From Leucobacter soli (lineage in GTDB: Bacteria; Actinomycetota; Actinomycetes; Actinomycetales; Microbacteriaceae), in contig NZ_CAJVAP010000003.1 in NCBI RefSeq assembly GCF_910593785.1, positions 9,522-73,521 on the forward strand: a DNA stretch of 64,000 nucleotides, written 5' to 3'. The position numbers were made by a program, and so were the translations under genes. Numbering within the stretch: the stretch's first letter is position 1; the number at the start of each line of letters is the position of its first letter. Below the pieces are notes generated by a model. It was given only the letters and a program-made list of their open reading frames with translations, was not told the DNA's origin and searched no databases. Positions 55,329 to 64,000 of this stretch are shown piece after piece.

Positions 55329-57923
55329 ATGAGCGACTTCGAACTCCTTTCCCCCGACGGCGGCGCACTCAGCAGTCCATTCGACTCCGTCCGCGGTGGC
55401 GCTGGCGGCGCGAGCGGTGCGCGTGGCGCCGATCCGCTGCTCGACGGGCTGAACCCGCCGCAGGCGCGCGCGGTCGAGGCGCGCGGCCCGGCGCTGCTGA
55501 TCGTCGCGGGTGCGGGGTCGGGGAAGACCCGCGTGCTCACGCATCGGATCGCGCACCTCATCCGCAACAAGGAGGCCTGGCCCAGCCAGATCCTCGCCAT
55601 CACGTTCACGAACAAGGCGGCCTCCGAGATGCGGGAGCGCGTCGCGGGGCTGCTGGGCGATGCGGCCGAGGGGATGTGGATCTCGACCTTCCATTCGGCG
55701 TGCGTGCGGATCCTGCGCCGGGAGGCCGAACGCTTCGGCTACGTCGCGGGCTTCACCATCTACGACAGCGCCGATTCGCGCGCGCTGCTCAAGCGCATCA
55801 TCAAGGAGACGGAGGCCGACAGCTACGGCTTCACCCCGGCCAACACGAGCGCGAAGATCTCGCGCCTCAAGAACGAGCTGAGCGACGCCGACACCTACGC
55901 GGCGACGGCGAACGAGGCCGATCCGCGGGAGCGGATCTTCGTCGAGATCTTCCGCACCTACGAGCAGGAGCTGCGCCGGGCCAACGCCTTCGACTTCGAC
56001 GACCTGATCGGGCAGACGGTGCACCTCTTCCGGTCGCATCCCGACGTCGCGGCGATCTACCAGCGCCGGTTCCGGCACATCCTGGTCGACGAGTACCAGG
56101 ACACCAACCACGCGCAGTATTCGCTGATCCGGGAGCTCACCCGGTCGGTGGATCCCGATACCGCTGATCGCCTGGTTCCTCCGGTGCGGGAGCGCGAGGT
56201 GGACGGCACGGGCGCGATCCCCGGCGCCTCCTTGACCGTCGTCGGCGACTCCGATCAGTCGATCTACGCCTTCCGCGGAGCAGACATCCGCAACATCGTC
56301 GAGTTCGAGCGCGACTTCCCGGGTGCTGAGGTCGTGAAACTGGAGCAGAACTACCGCTCGACCCAGAACATCCTCTCCGCTGCCAACGCCGTGATCGGCA
56401 ACAACTTCGACCGGCAGGAGAAGAACCTCTTCACGACCGAGGGCGACGGCGAGAAGATCACCGGCTTCACCGGCTATTCGCAGCACGACGAGGCGCGCTT
56501 CGTCGCGGAGGAGATCGAGGACCTGCACCGTGCCGGGCTGGCCTACGGCGACATCGCCGTGTTCTACCGCACCAACTCGCAGACGCGCGCGCTCGAGGAA
56601 CTGCTGATCCGCTCCGCGATCCCTTACCGCGTGCTCGGGGGCACCAAGTTCTACGAACGGGCCGAGATCAAGGACGCGATGGCGTACCTGACCAGCCTGG
56701 CGAACCCCTACGACCCCATCGCCTGGTCTCGGCTGCTCGGCGTGCCGAAACGCGGCATCGGACCGATGGCGGAAGCGCAGCTGGCGGTGTTCCAGGAGGC
56801 GCAGGGCATCTCGTTCCACGAGGCGATGCTGCGCGCCGACGAGATCGGCTTCGGCCCCAAGGTGCGGGGCGCGATCCTCGGCCTCGGAGAGCTGCTGCGC
56901 GCCGCCCGAATGGCGGCGGGCGGGGGCGGCACGGAGGATCCGGAAGTCGAGAAGAAGCCGACGCCCGTCGCCGACGTGCTGAAACTGATCCTCGACGAGA
57001 CCGAGATGATCGAGAAGCTGCGGGCGAAGCGCGACCCGCAGGACGAGGCCCGGGCCGAGAACCTCGAGGAGCTCGTCTCCGTGGCGCGCGAGTTCGACGT
57101 GCGCAACCCGGGGGCGGGGCTGCTCGAGTTCCTGACCGAGGTCTCGCTCGTCGCCGCCGCAGACGAGCTCGACGATCAGAGCGGCACGGTGTCGCTCATG
57201 ACGCTCCACACGGCGAAGGGGCTCGAGTTCCCCGCCGTCTTCATCACCGGGGTCGAGGAGGGGCTTCTGCCGCACCAGATGTCGGTCGACGAGATCGGCG
57301 GGATCAACGAGGAGCGGCGGCTGATGTACGTGGGCATCACGCGGGCGCGGAAGCGCCTGTACCTGACGCTGGCATCGACCCGGGCGACCTACGGGGACAT
57401 CGGGGTCGCCATGCCCTCCCGGTTCCTGCAGGAGATTCCCGATTCGCTGATCGACTGGCGGCAGACGCCCGGCGAGGTCACGAGCCGCGGGGGTACGGAA
57501 TCGCGGGCGCTCAATGCGCCGCGGGGCGAGGGTCGCTCCGGCTCGCGATCCTCCCGCTCGTCGGGGCGTCCCGAATCGTCGGTGGTGTTCGGGCGCGGCG
57601 GAGGATCCGGTGCGGCCGCGGTCGCCGAGCCTGCGAGCGGAAACATGCAGTCGGCGCTCGACAAGTGGCGCGAGCGCAAGCGGCTGGCGAAGGAGGCGCA
57701 GGCTGCCGGCGGCGGGTTCCCGAACCTGGTCGGCACCTCGATCCGCGACAACGGCGACCTCGAACTGGCGCCCGGCGACCGGATCCGCCATGAGGACTAC
57801 GGCGAGGGCCGGGTCACGGGGATCACCGGCGAAGGATCGAAGCGCGTGGCGCACACCGTCTTCGACTCGGTGGGGGAGCGGAAGCTGCTGGTGAAGCTCT
57901 CGCCGATCACGAAGGTCGAGTGA
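55329..57923 (+). CDS. pcrA: UvrD/PcrA-type ATP-dependent DNA helicase
   Basis: An 864-residue superfamily 1A 3'-5' helicase for repair and replication. Motifs in order are the Walker [16 protein letters not shown] near residue 61, [15 protein letters not shown], motif [14 protein letters not shown] near 250, [17 protein letters not shown] near 305, [29 protein letters not shown] near 620 and [17 protein letters not shown] near 665. The C-terminal PcrA tail ([17 protein letters not shown]) is a small SH3-like domain that binds RNA polymerase in relatives. The first ~40 residues are a Gly/Ala-rich extension. Confidence 0.95.
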   Translation: MSDFELLSPDGGALSSPFDSVRGGAGGASGARGADPLLDGLNPPQARAVEARGPALLIVAGAGSGKTRVLTHRIAHLIRNKEAWPSQILAITFTNKAASEMRERVAGLLGDAAEGMWISTFHSACVRILRREAERFGYVAGFTIYDSADSRALLKRIIKETEADSYGFTPANTSAKISRLKNELSDADTYAATANEADPRERIFVEIFRTYEQELRRANAFDFDDLIGQTVHLFRSHPDVAAIYQRRFRHILVDEYQDTNHAQYSLIRELTRSVDPDTADRLVPPVREREVDGTGAIPGASLTVVGDSDQSIYAFRGADIRNIVEFERDFPGAEVVKLEQNYRSTQNILSAANAVIGNNFDRQEKNLFTTEGDGEKITGFTGYSQHDEARFVAEEIEDLHRAGLAYGDIAVFYRTNSQTRALEELLIRSAIPYRVLGGTKFYERAEIKDAMAYLTSLANPYDPIAWSRLLGVPKRGIGPMAEAQLAVFQEAQGISFHEAMLRADEIGFGPKVRGAILGLGELLRAARMAAGGGGTEDPEVEKKPTPVADVLKLILDETEMIEKLRAKRDPQDEARAENLEELVSVAREFDVRNPGAGLLEFLTEVSLVAAADELDDQSGTVSLMTLHTAKGLEFPAVFITGVEEGLLPHQMSVDEIGGINEERRLMYVGITRARKRLYLTLASTRATYGDIGVAMPSRFLQEIPDSLIDWRQTPGEVTSRGGTESRALNAPRGEGRSGSRSSRSSGRPESSVVFGRGGGSGAAAVAEPASGNMQSALDKWRERKRLAKEAQAAGGGFPNLVGTSIRDNGDLELAPGDRIRHEDYGEGRVTGITGEGSKRVAHTVFDSVGERKLLVKLSPITKVE

Positions 57924-58001
57924 GCACCCGGCAGAACTCGTCGTCGCTCATTGTCCGGACCGCTCCCCGGAACGCTGGGACCGCATCCGGATCGCTGGTG
58001 G

Positions 58002-58007
58002 TAGGCT
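58002..58007 (+). promoter_or_regulatory. Candidate -10 element for sucCD
   Basis: TAGGCT lies 80 bases before the sucC start, after the pcrA stop. The leader ends with AAAAGGAA just before the start codon. No clear -35 is seen. Confidence 0.35.
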
Positions 58008-58086
58008 GGATCCTCGGTCGAATCTATTTCGACATCGAGACATTTTCGCCTCGCAGCCACCACTTCACTACCCAAAAGGAATACAC

Positions 58087-59253
58087 GTGGATCTGTACGA
58101 GTACCAGGCACGAGATCTGTTCGAGCGATACGGGGTGCCGGTGCTCGCGGGCATCACCGCGGACACTCCCGAGGAGGCCCGCGCGGCAGCCGAGAAGATC
58201 GGCGGCGTGGTCGTCGTCAAGGCCCAGGTGAAGACCGGCGGCCGAGGCAAGGCCGGCGGCGTCAAGGTCGCGAAGACCCCCGACGAGGCGTATGCGGCCG
58301 CCGAGGCGATCCTCGGCCTCGACATCAAGGGCCACGTCGTGAAGCGCGTCATGGTCGCGGCCGGCGCCGACATCGCGCAGGAGTTCTACTTCTCGGTGCT
58401 GCTGGATCGCGCCAACCGCTCGTACCTCTCGCTCTGCAGCGTCGAGGGCGGTATGGAGATCGAGCAGCTCGCGGTCGAGAAGCTCGAGGCGCTCGCGCGC
58501 ATCGAGGTGGATCCGGGTACCGGCATCGACGCGGCCAAGGCCGAGGAGATCGCACGCGCGGCACGGTTCCCGGAGGAGCTGGTCGCGAAGGTCGTCCCCG
58601 TGTTCCAGAAGCTCTACGAGGTCTACTCGGGCGAGGACGCCACGCTCGTCGAGGTGAACCCTCTCGTGCTCACCGGCGCCGGCGACATCATCGCGCTCGA
58701 CGGCAAGGTATCGCTCGACGAGAACGCCGACTTCCGTCAGCCCGAGCACGAGGCGCTGGCCGACAAGGGCGCCGAGGATCCGCTCGAGGCGAAGGCGAAG
58801 GCTCAGGATCTCAACTACGTGAAGCTCGACGGCGAGGTCGGCGTGATCGGCAACGGTGCGGGCCTCGTGATGTCCACGCTCGACGTCGTCGCCTACGCGG
58901 GCGAGAATCACGGCGGCGTGAAGCCGGCGAACTTCCTCGACATCGGCGGCGGAGCCTCGGCCGAGGTGATGGCCGCGGGTCTCGACGTGATCCTCGGGGA
59001 CCCGCAGGTCAAGGCGGTCTTCGTGAACGTCTTCGGCGGCATCACCGCCTGCGACGCGGTCGCGAACGGCATCGTCGGCGCGCTCGAGAAGCTGGGCGAT
59101 ACCGCCAACAAGCCCCTCGTCGTGCGCCTCGACGGCAACAACGTCGAGGAGGGGCGTCGCATTCTGAACGAGGCGAACCACCCGCTGGTCGTGCAGGCCG
59201 CCACCATGGACGAGGGCGCCGACAAGGCTGCCGAGCTGGCGAACGCCGCCTGA
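58087..59253 (+). CDS. sucC: Succinyl-CoA synthetase beta subunit
   Basis: A 388-residue ATP-grasp subunit of the TCA-cycle enzyme coupling succinyl-CoA and ADP (or GDP) to succinate, CoA and NTP. It begins [18 protein letters not shown] and has [18 protein letters not shown] near residue 40, [18 protein letters not shown] near 190 and [19 protein letters not shown] near 305. AAAAGGAA precedes the start. sucD follows after 29 bases in one operon. Confidence 0.97.
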   Translation: MDLYEYQARDLFERYGVPVLAGITADTPEEARAAAEKIGGVVVVKAQVKTGGRGKAGGVKVAKTPDEAYAAAEAILGLDIKGHVVKRVMVAAGADIAQEFYFSVLLDRANRSYLSLCSVEGGMEIEQLAVEKLEALARIEVDPGTGIDAAKAEEIARAARFPEELVAKVVPVFQKLYEVYSGEDATLVEVNPLVLTGAGDIIALDGKVSLDENADFRQPEHEALADKGAEDPLEAKAKAQDLNYVKLDGEVGVIGNGAGLVMSTLDVVAYAGENHGGVKPANFLDIGGGASAEVMAAGLDVILGDPQVKAVFVNVFGGITACDAVANGIVGALEKLGDTANKPLVVRLDGNNVEEGRRILNEANHPLVVQAATMDEGADKAAELANAA

Positions 59254-59282
59254 TCCTTTTCGAGACTACGGAGAATAGCAAC

Positions 59283-60185
59283 ATGTCGATCTTCCTCAAC
59301 AAGGATTCCAAGGTCATCGTCCAGGGCATCACCGGCGGCGAGGGCACCAAGCACACCGCGCGCATGCTCGCCGCGGGCACGCAGATCGTGGGCGGCGTGA
59401 ACGCCCGCAAGGCCGGCACGACCGTGTCGCACGTGAACGCCGCAGGCGAGACCGTCGAGCTGCCCGTGTTCGCGACCGTCGCCGAGGCGATGGCCGAGAC
59501 CGGCGCCGACGTGTCGGTCGCCTTCGTGCCGCCGGCCTTCACCAAGGACGCGGCCGTCGAAGCCATCGACGCCGGCATCGGCCTGCTCGTGATCATCACC
59601 GAGGGCGTGCCGGTCAAGGACTCGGCCGAGCTCTGGGCGCACGCCAAGGCCACCGGCGGCAAGACCCGCATCATCGGCCCGAACTGCCCGGGCATCATCA
59701 CCCCGGGCGAGGCGCTCGCGGGTATCACCCCGGCGACCATCACCGGCAAGGGCCCGATCGGCCTGGTCTCGAAGTCGGGCACGCTGACCTACCAGATGAT
59801 GTACGAGCTGCGCGACCTCGGCTTCTCCACCGCCATCGGCATCGGCGGCGATCCCGTCATCGGCACGACGCACATCGATGCGCTCGCCGCGTTCGAGGCC
59901 GACCCCGAGACCCGGGCGATCGTGATGATCGGCGAGATCGGGGGCGACGCCGAGGAGCGCGCGGCCGAGTTCATCAAGGCGAACGTGACGAAGCCGGTCG
60001 TCGGCTACGTCGCCGGCTTCACCGCTCCCGAGGGCAAGACCATGGGCCATGCCGGCGCCATCGTCTCGGGCTCGGCTGGCACCGCGCAGGCCAAGAAGGA
60101 GGCGCTCGAGGCCGCCGGCGTGAAGGTCGGCAAGACTCCGACCGAGACCGCTGAGCTGCTGCGCGCAGCATTTGCAGCACTGTAA
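59283..60185 (+). CDS. sucD: Succinyl-CoA synthetase alpha subunit
   Basis: A 300-residue CoA-binding partner of SucC. The N-terminal CoA domain has [20 protein letters not shown] near residue 11. The active-site His that is phosphorylated lies in [13 protein letters not shown] near 255. [17 protein letters not shown] near 138 and [10 protein letters not shown]-like [15 protein letters not shown] near 162 are also conserved. CTACGGAGAAT precedes ATG. The stop TAA is in the left arm of a hairpin, and a strong palindromic region follows. Confidence 0.97.
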   Translation: MSIFLNKDSKVIVQGITGGEGTKHTARMLAAGTQIVGGVNARKAGTTVSHVNAAGETVELPVFATVAEAMAETGADVSVAFVPPAFTKDAAVEAIDAGIGLLVIITEGVPVKDSAELWAHAKATGGKTRIIGPNCPGIITPGEALAGITPATITGKGPIGLVSKSGTLTYQMMYELRDLGFSTAIGIGGDPVIGTTHIDALAAFEADPETRAIVMIGEIGGDAEERAAEFIKANVTKPVVGYVAGFTAPEGKTMGHAGAIVSGSAGTAQAKKEALEAAGVKVGKTPTETAELLRAAFAAL

Positions 60186-60270
60186 ACGCGAAGCGTTTAC
60201 GCGCAAATCTGCGCCGGCGCCACCGCGCCGGGCGTTCGCACAGCTGTAAACCGCAGGTTTACAGGCGAAC
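60163..60270 (+). terminator. Nested and tandem hairpins over the sucD stop
   Basis: GTAAACGC-GAA-GCGTTTAC (60182-60200) contains the sucD TAA. Outside it GCGCAG(C)ATTTGC (60163-60175) pairs with GCAAATCTGCGC (60203-60214) with one bulge. A second perfect hairpin CTGTAAACC-GCA-GGTTTACAG (60244-60264) sits inside GTTCGC/GCGAAC (60234-60270) and repeats the CTGTAAAC of the sucD end. No T-run follows. The remaining gap to 60483 shows only a weak GAGGGG site near 60374. Confidence 0.75.
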
Positions 60271-60483
60271 CCGTGCCGGCGGGTCGCAGTTCGGGAGGAC
60301 TTCGCAGTCCGGGCTGATCGTTTCGGGCCGTCGGATCCTCCCGAACTCCGATCTCAGCCAGAACTGCGGCGAGGGGTGCGCCGCATGGTGATGAGTCCGC
60401 CCGCCGGGGCGACCGAGAGCGGAGTGCCGTTTCGGCAGCGCGCCGAGGCCCGGCCGTCGGAGGCGATCGATACCCTTGATGCG

Positions 60484-62109
60484 ATGAGAGCAGTGCTGAC
60501 GGCGGTGATCGCCGCGATCGAGGCCGCCGCCGTGGCGCTCGCGGGGTTCGTGCTGGTCGCCGTGCCCGTCGTGCTCGTCTGGTGGCTGACGTTCGAGCTC
60601 GGCGCCGACCCGAGCGAGGTCTTCGACATCGCGGCCGCCGGGTGGCTGCTGGCGCACTTCGTCCCGCTATCGCTCGAGCTGAGCCCCGAAGCGGCACTCG
60701 GCTTCGGGCTCGATCCCGAGGCGCTGAGCTTCACGCTGTCGCTCGCGCCCCTCGGCCTGACGCTGCTCACCGTGCTGCTCGCCGTGCTCGCCGGCCGGCG
60801 CTTCGCACGGCGGGGCGGCGTCGGCGCGGCGGGCATCCTCGGCGGACTGATCGGGTTCGCGGCGGTCGCCTTCGTCATCGCGCTGCTCGGTGAGCCGCTG
60901 CGCGGTTGGCCGCTCTGGGCGACGGTGCTCGTGCCGACGCTCTGCTACGGGCTCGGCTCGGCGCTGGGCTACCTGGTCGCGGCCGCGCACCACGAGCACG
61001 CGTGGTGGCAGTCGCTCGTGCGACGGCTGCAGCGCCGGCTCGAGCCGCTGAACTCGTTGTGGGCCGCAGCCCTCCCCACCCGCGCCGCGGAGACGCTACG
61101 TCTCGCCGCCGCCGCGCTCGCCGCAGTGGTCGGGCTCGGCGCGTTCGGCGTCGCCGTCGCGATCGTCGCGGGCTATGTCGACATCATCGCGCTCAGCCAG
61201 AGTCTGCACCTCGATCTGCTCGGCCTGCTCGTCGTGTTCGTGCTCAGCGCGGTGCTGCTCCCCGTGGCCGGCATCTGGTCGGTCGCCTGGCTCTCGGGCG
61301 CGGGCTTCTCGATCGGTGCGGGCACGTCGGTGACCCCGTTCGAGACCCTGCTCGGCCCGCTCCCCGCGTTCCCGCTGCTCGGCGCCGTGCCGCAGGGCTG
61401 GGGCTGGGCCGGCGGCTTCGCCCCGGCCCTCGTCGTGCTCACGGGGGTCGGCGTCGGAGCCTTCGCCGCCAAGCGCAGCTCGTTGCGCCACAGCTCCCTC
61501 GGGGCGTCGATCGCGGTGCCCATCCTCGCCGCCTCCCTCGTCGGATGCGCAGTGGCCGGCCTCGCCTCGCTCGCGAGCGGATCGCTCGGCCCCGGACGCC
61601 TCGCGATCGCGGGCCCGGATCCGTGGGCGGTCGGAGGCCTGATCGCGCTCGAACTCGGGCTCGGTCTCGTCCCGGGCGTGCTGGCCGCACGGCTCGACCT
61701 CGACCGTCTCCGCGCTTCCGCCCTGCCTCAGCGACGCACTGCGGCGGATAGCACGGAGACGGATGGTGCCGAGGCGGATGGCACGGGCCGGCGCAGCATC
61801 GTCGCGGATCGCATGCGTGCTCGGGGCGACACGGTCCCGACTGACTACACAGTCTCCCCAAGCGACACGGCACCTCTGGCTGACACGGTCCCACTGGGCG
61901 ACACGGCGCCACTGGGTGACACGGCGTCCCCGGGCCGCGAGGCGGGGATAGGGGACGACTCCGTCGGGCTCGGCGATGACGACGATGCCGTGCTGCGCGC
62001 CTTCTCCTGGGACGGCCTCGATCATGAAGGCTCTTCGGCCGCCGAGAGGTCGACACGCATCGACTCGCCGTCCGGCCGGATTTGGCGGCGACTCCGGCGT
62101 CCGCGCTAG
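60484..62109 (+). CDS. DUF6350 family polytopic membrane protein
   Basis: A membrane protein of ~541 residues with about ten helices. It has the DUF6350 position after sucCD and features such as FELGADPSEVFDIAAAGWLL near residue 35 and GYLVAAAHHEHAWW near 165. The last ~110 residues are hydrophilic with an Asp-Thr-rich repeat (TAPLADTVPLGDTAPLGDT). ATG 60484 is chosen because TACCCT is seven bases upstream; starts at 60376-60391 with a GAGGGG site would add up to 36 residues. Function unknown. Confidence 0.72.
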   Translation: MRAVLTAVIAAIEAAAVALAGFVLVAVPVVLVWWLTFELGADPSEVFDIAAAGWLLAHFVPLSLELSPEAALGFGLDPEALSFTLSLAPLGLTLLTVLLAVLAGRRFARRGGVGAAGILGGLIGFAAVAFVIALLGEPLRGWPLWATVLVPTLCYGLGSALGYLVAAAHHEHAWWQSLVRRLQRRLEPLNSLWAAALPTRAAETLRLAAAALAAVVGLGAFGVAVAIVAGYVDIIALSQSLHLDLLGLLVVFVLSAVLLPVAGIWSVAWLSGAGFSIGAGTSVTPFETLLGPLPAFPLLGAVPQGWGWAGGFAPALVVLTGVGVGAFAAKRSSLRHSSLGASIAVPILAASLVGCAVAGLASLASGSLGPGRLAIAGPDPWAVGGLIALELGLGLVPGVLAARLDLDRLRASALPQRRTAADSTETDGAEADGTGRRSIVADRMRARGDTVPTDYTVSPSDTAPLADTVPLGDTAPLGDTASPGREAGIGDDSVGLGDDDDAVLRAFSWDGLDHEGSSAAERSTRIDSPSGRIWRRLRRPR

Positions 62110-62112
62110 ACT
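62107..62112 (+). promoter_or_regulatory. -10 element overlapping the DUF6350 stop codon, promoter of the thiamine operon
   Basis: TAGACT starts with the TAG stop at 62107-62109. Transcription would begin near 62119, just ahead of the TPP riboswitch. Confidence 0.5.
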
Positions 62113-62123
62113 GCATAACGCAA

Positions 62124-62212
62124 TCCACGGGAGTCCGCACGCGGCGGGCTGAGAGGGAGCACGCGTGCTCCGACCGTTCAACCTGAACTGGATCATGCCA
62201 GCGGAGGAAGGA
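62124..62212 (+). promoter_or_regulatory. TPP riboswitch (THI element)
   Basis: The conserved pieces appear in order: CCACGGGAGTCCG (62125-62137), GGGCTGAGAGGGAG holding the CTGAGA pyrimidine-sensor bulge, and CCTGAACTGGATCATGCCAGCGGAGGAAGG ending at the ribosome site (key parts ACCTGAACTGGATCATGCCA and GCGGAGGAAGG). It overlaps the thiB Shine-Dalgarno region, so thiamine pyrophosphate probably blocks translation of thiB; no separate terminator stem is clear. Confidence 0.93.
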
Positions 62213-62217
62213 ACCCT

Positions 62218-63369
62218 ATGCGCACGCATACCCGCACACCTCGTTCGTCGTTCGCGCTCCCGCGACTCTCCCGGAGGGCCGCGGCCGCGCTGCTCGCCAC
62301 CGGCCTCGCGGTGGCCCTCCCCGCCTGCGCCGGTGATCCCGGCGCACCCGCCGGCGAGGGCGGCGGCACCGCGGAATCGACCGCGGTCACGCTCGTCGTC
62401 CACGACAGCTTCGGCGATCCCGAGGCCTTCAGCGCCGCTGCGAGCGCGGCGACCGGATACGACGTCGAGGTCGTCACCGCCGGCGACGGCGGCGAGCTCA
62501 CCAACAAGCTGGTGCTGACCAAGGGTGCGCCGATCGCCGACGCCTTCTTCGGCGTGGACGACACGTTCGCTTCCCGGTTGATCGACAACGGGGTGGTGGA
62601 GTCGTTCCTGCCCGATCCGCTGCCCGCGCGCGCAGCCGAGCTCGGCGCCCAGCTGGTGCCCGGGCACACCGGCGACGCGGCGAGCGTCTCGGCCTTCCCG
62701 ATGATCCCGATCGATCTCGGCGCAACCTGCATGAACATCGACAGCGGTTGGTTCGCGGAGAACGACCTGACGCCGCCGCAGAGCTATGAGGATCTGGCCG
62801 ATGCGCGGTACCGGGGTCTCACGGTCGTGATCGATCCGACCGCCTCCTCGACCGGTGCGGCGTTCCTCACGGGCACCGTCGCCGCCTACGGGGAGACGGG
62901 ATACCTCGACTACTGGAAGCGGCTCGTCGACAACGACGTGCGGATCGAGTCGGGCTGGACCGAGGCCTACAACGGCCAGTTCACGCAGGGCGGCGAGGGT
63001 GGTACCCACCCGGTCGTGCTCTCGTACAGCACCTCGCCGGCCTGGACGCTCAGCGAAGACGGCGAGACCTCGACGACCGAGGCGCTGCTCGGCACCTGCA
63101 CGACGCAGATCGAATACGCGGGCGTGCTCGCCGGCGCAGCGAACCCCGCGGGTGCGCAGGCCGTGGTCGAGTACCTCCTCTCTCCCGAATTCCAGGCCAC
63201 CATCCCCGAGACGATGTACATGTACCCGGTCGACGCCGACATCGAGCTGCCGGAGGAGTGGGAGCGCTTCGCCGCGCTGCCGACGGAGCCGCACGACCTG
63301 ACCCCGGCGCAGATCGGCGCCGACCGCGAGACGTGGCTCAAGGATTGGAGCGACGCCGTCGGATGGTGA
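62218..63369 (+). CDS. thiB: Thiamine ABC transporter substrate-binding lipoprotein
   Basis: A 383-residue extracytoplasmic binding protein. The signal peptide ends at VALPACAG, so Cys near residue 38 is the lipid site. The mature part follows the ThiB/iron-binding fold: TLVVHDSFGDPEAF, VTAGDGGELTNKLVLTKGAP near residue 85, GATCMNIDSGWF and DPTASSTGAAFLTGTVAAYG near 205. TPP-riboswitch control and the permease gene after it make thiamine or thiamine phosphates the likely cargo. GGAGGAAGG precedes ATG. Its stop overlaps the next GTG. Confidence 0.9.
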   Translation: MRTHTRTPRSSFALPRLSRRAAAALLATGLAVALPACAGDPGAPAGEGGGTAESTAVTLVVHDSFGDPEAFSAAASAATGYDVEVVTAGDGGELTNKLVLTKGAPIADAFFGVDDTFASRLIDNGVVESFLPDPLPARAAELGAQLVPGHTGDAASVSAFPMIPIDLGATCMNIDSGWFAENDLTPPQSYEDLADARYRGLTVVIDPTASSTGAAFLTGTVAAYGETGYLDYWKRLVDNDVRIESGWTEAYNGQFTQGGEGGTHPVVLSYSTSPAWTLSEDGETSTTEALLGTCTTQIEYAGVLAGAANPAGAQAVVEYLLSPEFQATIPETMYMYPVDADIELPEEWERFAALPTEPHDLTPAQIGADRETWLKDWSDAVGW

Positions 63370-64000
63370 TCGAGCGGGACGGGCGGGCCGGCAGGCTGCA
63401 CGGCCGAGGCCGCCGGTTGCACGGCCGGGCGGCGGGCCGCCGGGTGCGATCCCGGCCGCTCGCCGTCGTCGCGTGGACGCTCGCCGTTGCCCTGCCGCTC
63501 GGCTTCCTGACACTGTTCTTCCTCTGGCCGGTGCTCGCCCTCGTCGCGACCGGGTTCACGGAGGGCACGGCGGAGGGCGCCCGTCTCGACCTCACCGGCA
63601 TCCCCGAAGTCTTCTCCGAGCCGCGCACCTGGCGGGTGATCGGCCAGACGCTCGCCCAGGCCGGCGCCGGGACGATCCTCTCGCTCCTGCTCGGTGTTCC
63701 GGCCGCGTTCGTGCTCTACCGCCTCCGATTCCCGGGCCGCGGCCCGCTGCGCGCGCTGCTGACGGTGCCGTTCGTGCTGCCGACCGTGGTCGTCGGCGTC
63801 GCCTTCGCCGCACTGCTCGGCCCGGGCGGCCCGCTCGCCTGGCTGGGCCTCGACCAGGGTTTCGTCGCGATCGTGCTCGCTCTCGCCTTCTTCAACGTCA
63901 CCGTCGTCATGCGCACCGTCGGCGGCTTCTGGGCGCAGCTCGATCCGCGCCCCGAGCAGGCCGCCCGCATGCTGGGCGCCGGGCCGGCCCGCGTCTGGTG
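63366..64000 (+). CDS. thiP: Thiamine ABC transporter permease, cut by the window end
   Basis: The reading frame opens at GTG 63366 (GTGA overlap with the thiB stop) and runs without a stop to base 64000, giving 211 residues of a longer protein. After an Arg/Gly-rich cytoplasmic tail (~1-38) come membrane helices and the binding-protein-dependent permease pattern, with VPFVLPTVVVGVAFAALLGP near residue 140 and the EAA loop EQAARMLGAGPARVW at the end. Full ThiP proteins have two such halves. It forms the channel for the ThiB-bound substrate. Confidence 0.87.
   Translation, partial: MIERDGRAGRLHGRGRRLHGRAAGRRVRSRPLAVVAWTLAVALPLGFLTLFFLWPVLALVATGFTEGTAEGARLDLTGIPEVFSEPRTWRVIGQTLAQAGAGTILSLLLGVPAAFVLYRLRFPGRGPLRALLTVPFVLPTVVVGVAFAALLGPGGPLAWLGLDQGFVAIVLALAFFNVTVVMRTVGGFWAQLDPRPEQAARMLGAGPARVW

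Noticed and set aside
54138-57854. Open frame of over 1200 codons on the minus strand opposite asparaginase and pcrA
   Set aside because: It crosses two well-conserved plus-strand genes and their junction and encodes low-complexity Arg/Gly/Val-rich sequence. It is a composition artefact.

Overview
The window is a 64-kb stretch of very GC-rich chromosome from a Gram-positive actinobacterium, most likely of the family Microbacteriaceae (a Leucobacter-like genome is my best guess). The evidence is the gene content and order: GTP-dependent PEP carboxykinase next to a RamB/ScfR-type regulator, an eno-ftsB/divIC-DUF501 block, a GuaB3 paralogue between guaB and guaA, and pcrA-sucC-sucD followed by a DUF6350 membrane protein. 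No phage, insertion sequence or CRISPR array is visible.

Layout. 1-5.7 kb: two overlapping genes for large secreted proteins of unknown job (an FG-GAP/Ig-like protein and a histidine-rich one) behind a promoter with an iron-box-like palindrome. 5.8-9.7 kb: enolase, a FtsB/DivIC cell-division protein, DUF501 and a type II NADH dehydrogenase. 9.8-14.4 kb: a membrane methyltransferase, a ScfR/RamB-type regulator, PEP carboxykinase and an odd short-variable-loop tRNA with a UAA anticodon. 14.5-20.4 kb: an interrupted DUF222/HNH gene, a tiny membrane protein, a PLP deaminase/aldolase-like enzyme coupled to an aldonolactone oxidase, and LemA with an M48 membrane protease. 20.5-25.2 kb: an MFS transporter and a three-gene GtrB-GtrA-glycosyltransferase operon. 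25.3-29.8 kb: aspartase, an FAH-family hydrolase, FKBP and a purine permease. 29.8-40.4 kb: molybdenum uptake and molybdenum-cofactor genes surrounding a formamide block (amide channel, zinc ribbon, formamidase) and fdhD. 40.4-44 kb: a THUMP-like methyltransferase, two DUF4190 proteins, groES with a CIRCE operator and rarD. 44.1-53.1 kb: guaB, an Ig-repeat secreted protein, guaB3, glpD, SURF1, DUF3817 and guaA. 53.2-64 kb: a Bax-inhibitor-like protein, asparaginase, PcrA helicase, sucCD, DUF6350 and a TPP-riboswitch-controlled thiamine transporter (thiB, and thiP cut by the window end).

How the genes fit together. Formamide would enter through the channel and be split to formate and ammonia. 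FdhD and the molybdenum-cofactor genes on both sides would serve a formate dehydrogenase encoded elsewhere, so the 30-40 kb region reads as one metabolic neighbourhood. PEP carboxykinase and its regulator set the glycolysis/gluconeogenesis balance together with enolase and sucCD. guaB, guaB3 and guaA form a scattered GMP-synthesis set.

Expression signals are unusually readable. Many genes lack a Shine-Dalgarno sequence and instead have a TANNNT -10 element exactly 6 or 7 bases before the start codon, which suggests leaderless transcripts. At five junctions the TAG stop codon of one gene forms the first half of such an element. Three genes (the M48 protease, guaA and sucD) have stop codons buried in hairpin-rich or duplicated 3' ends.
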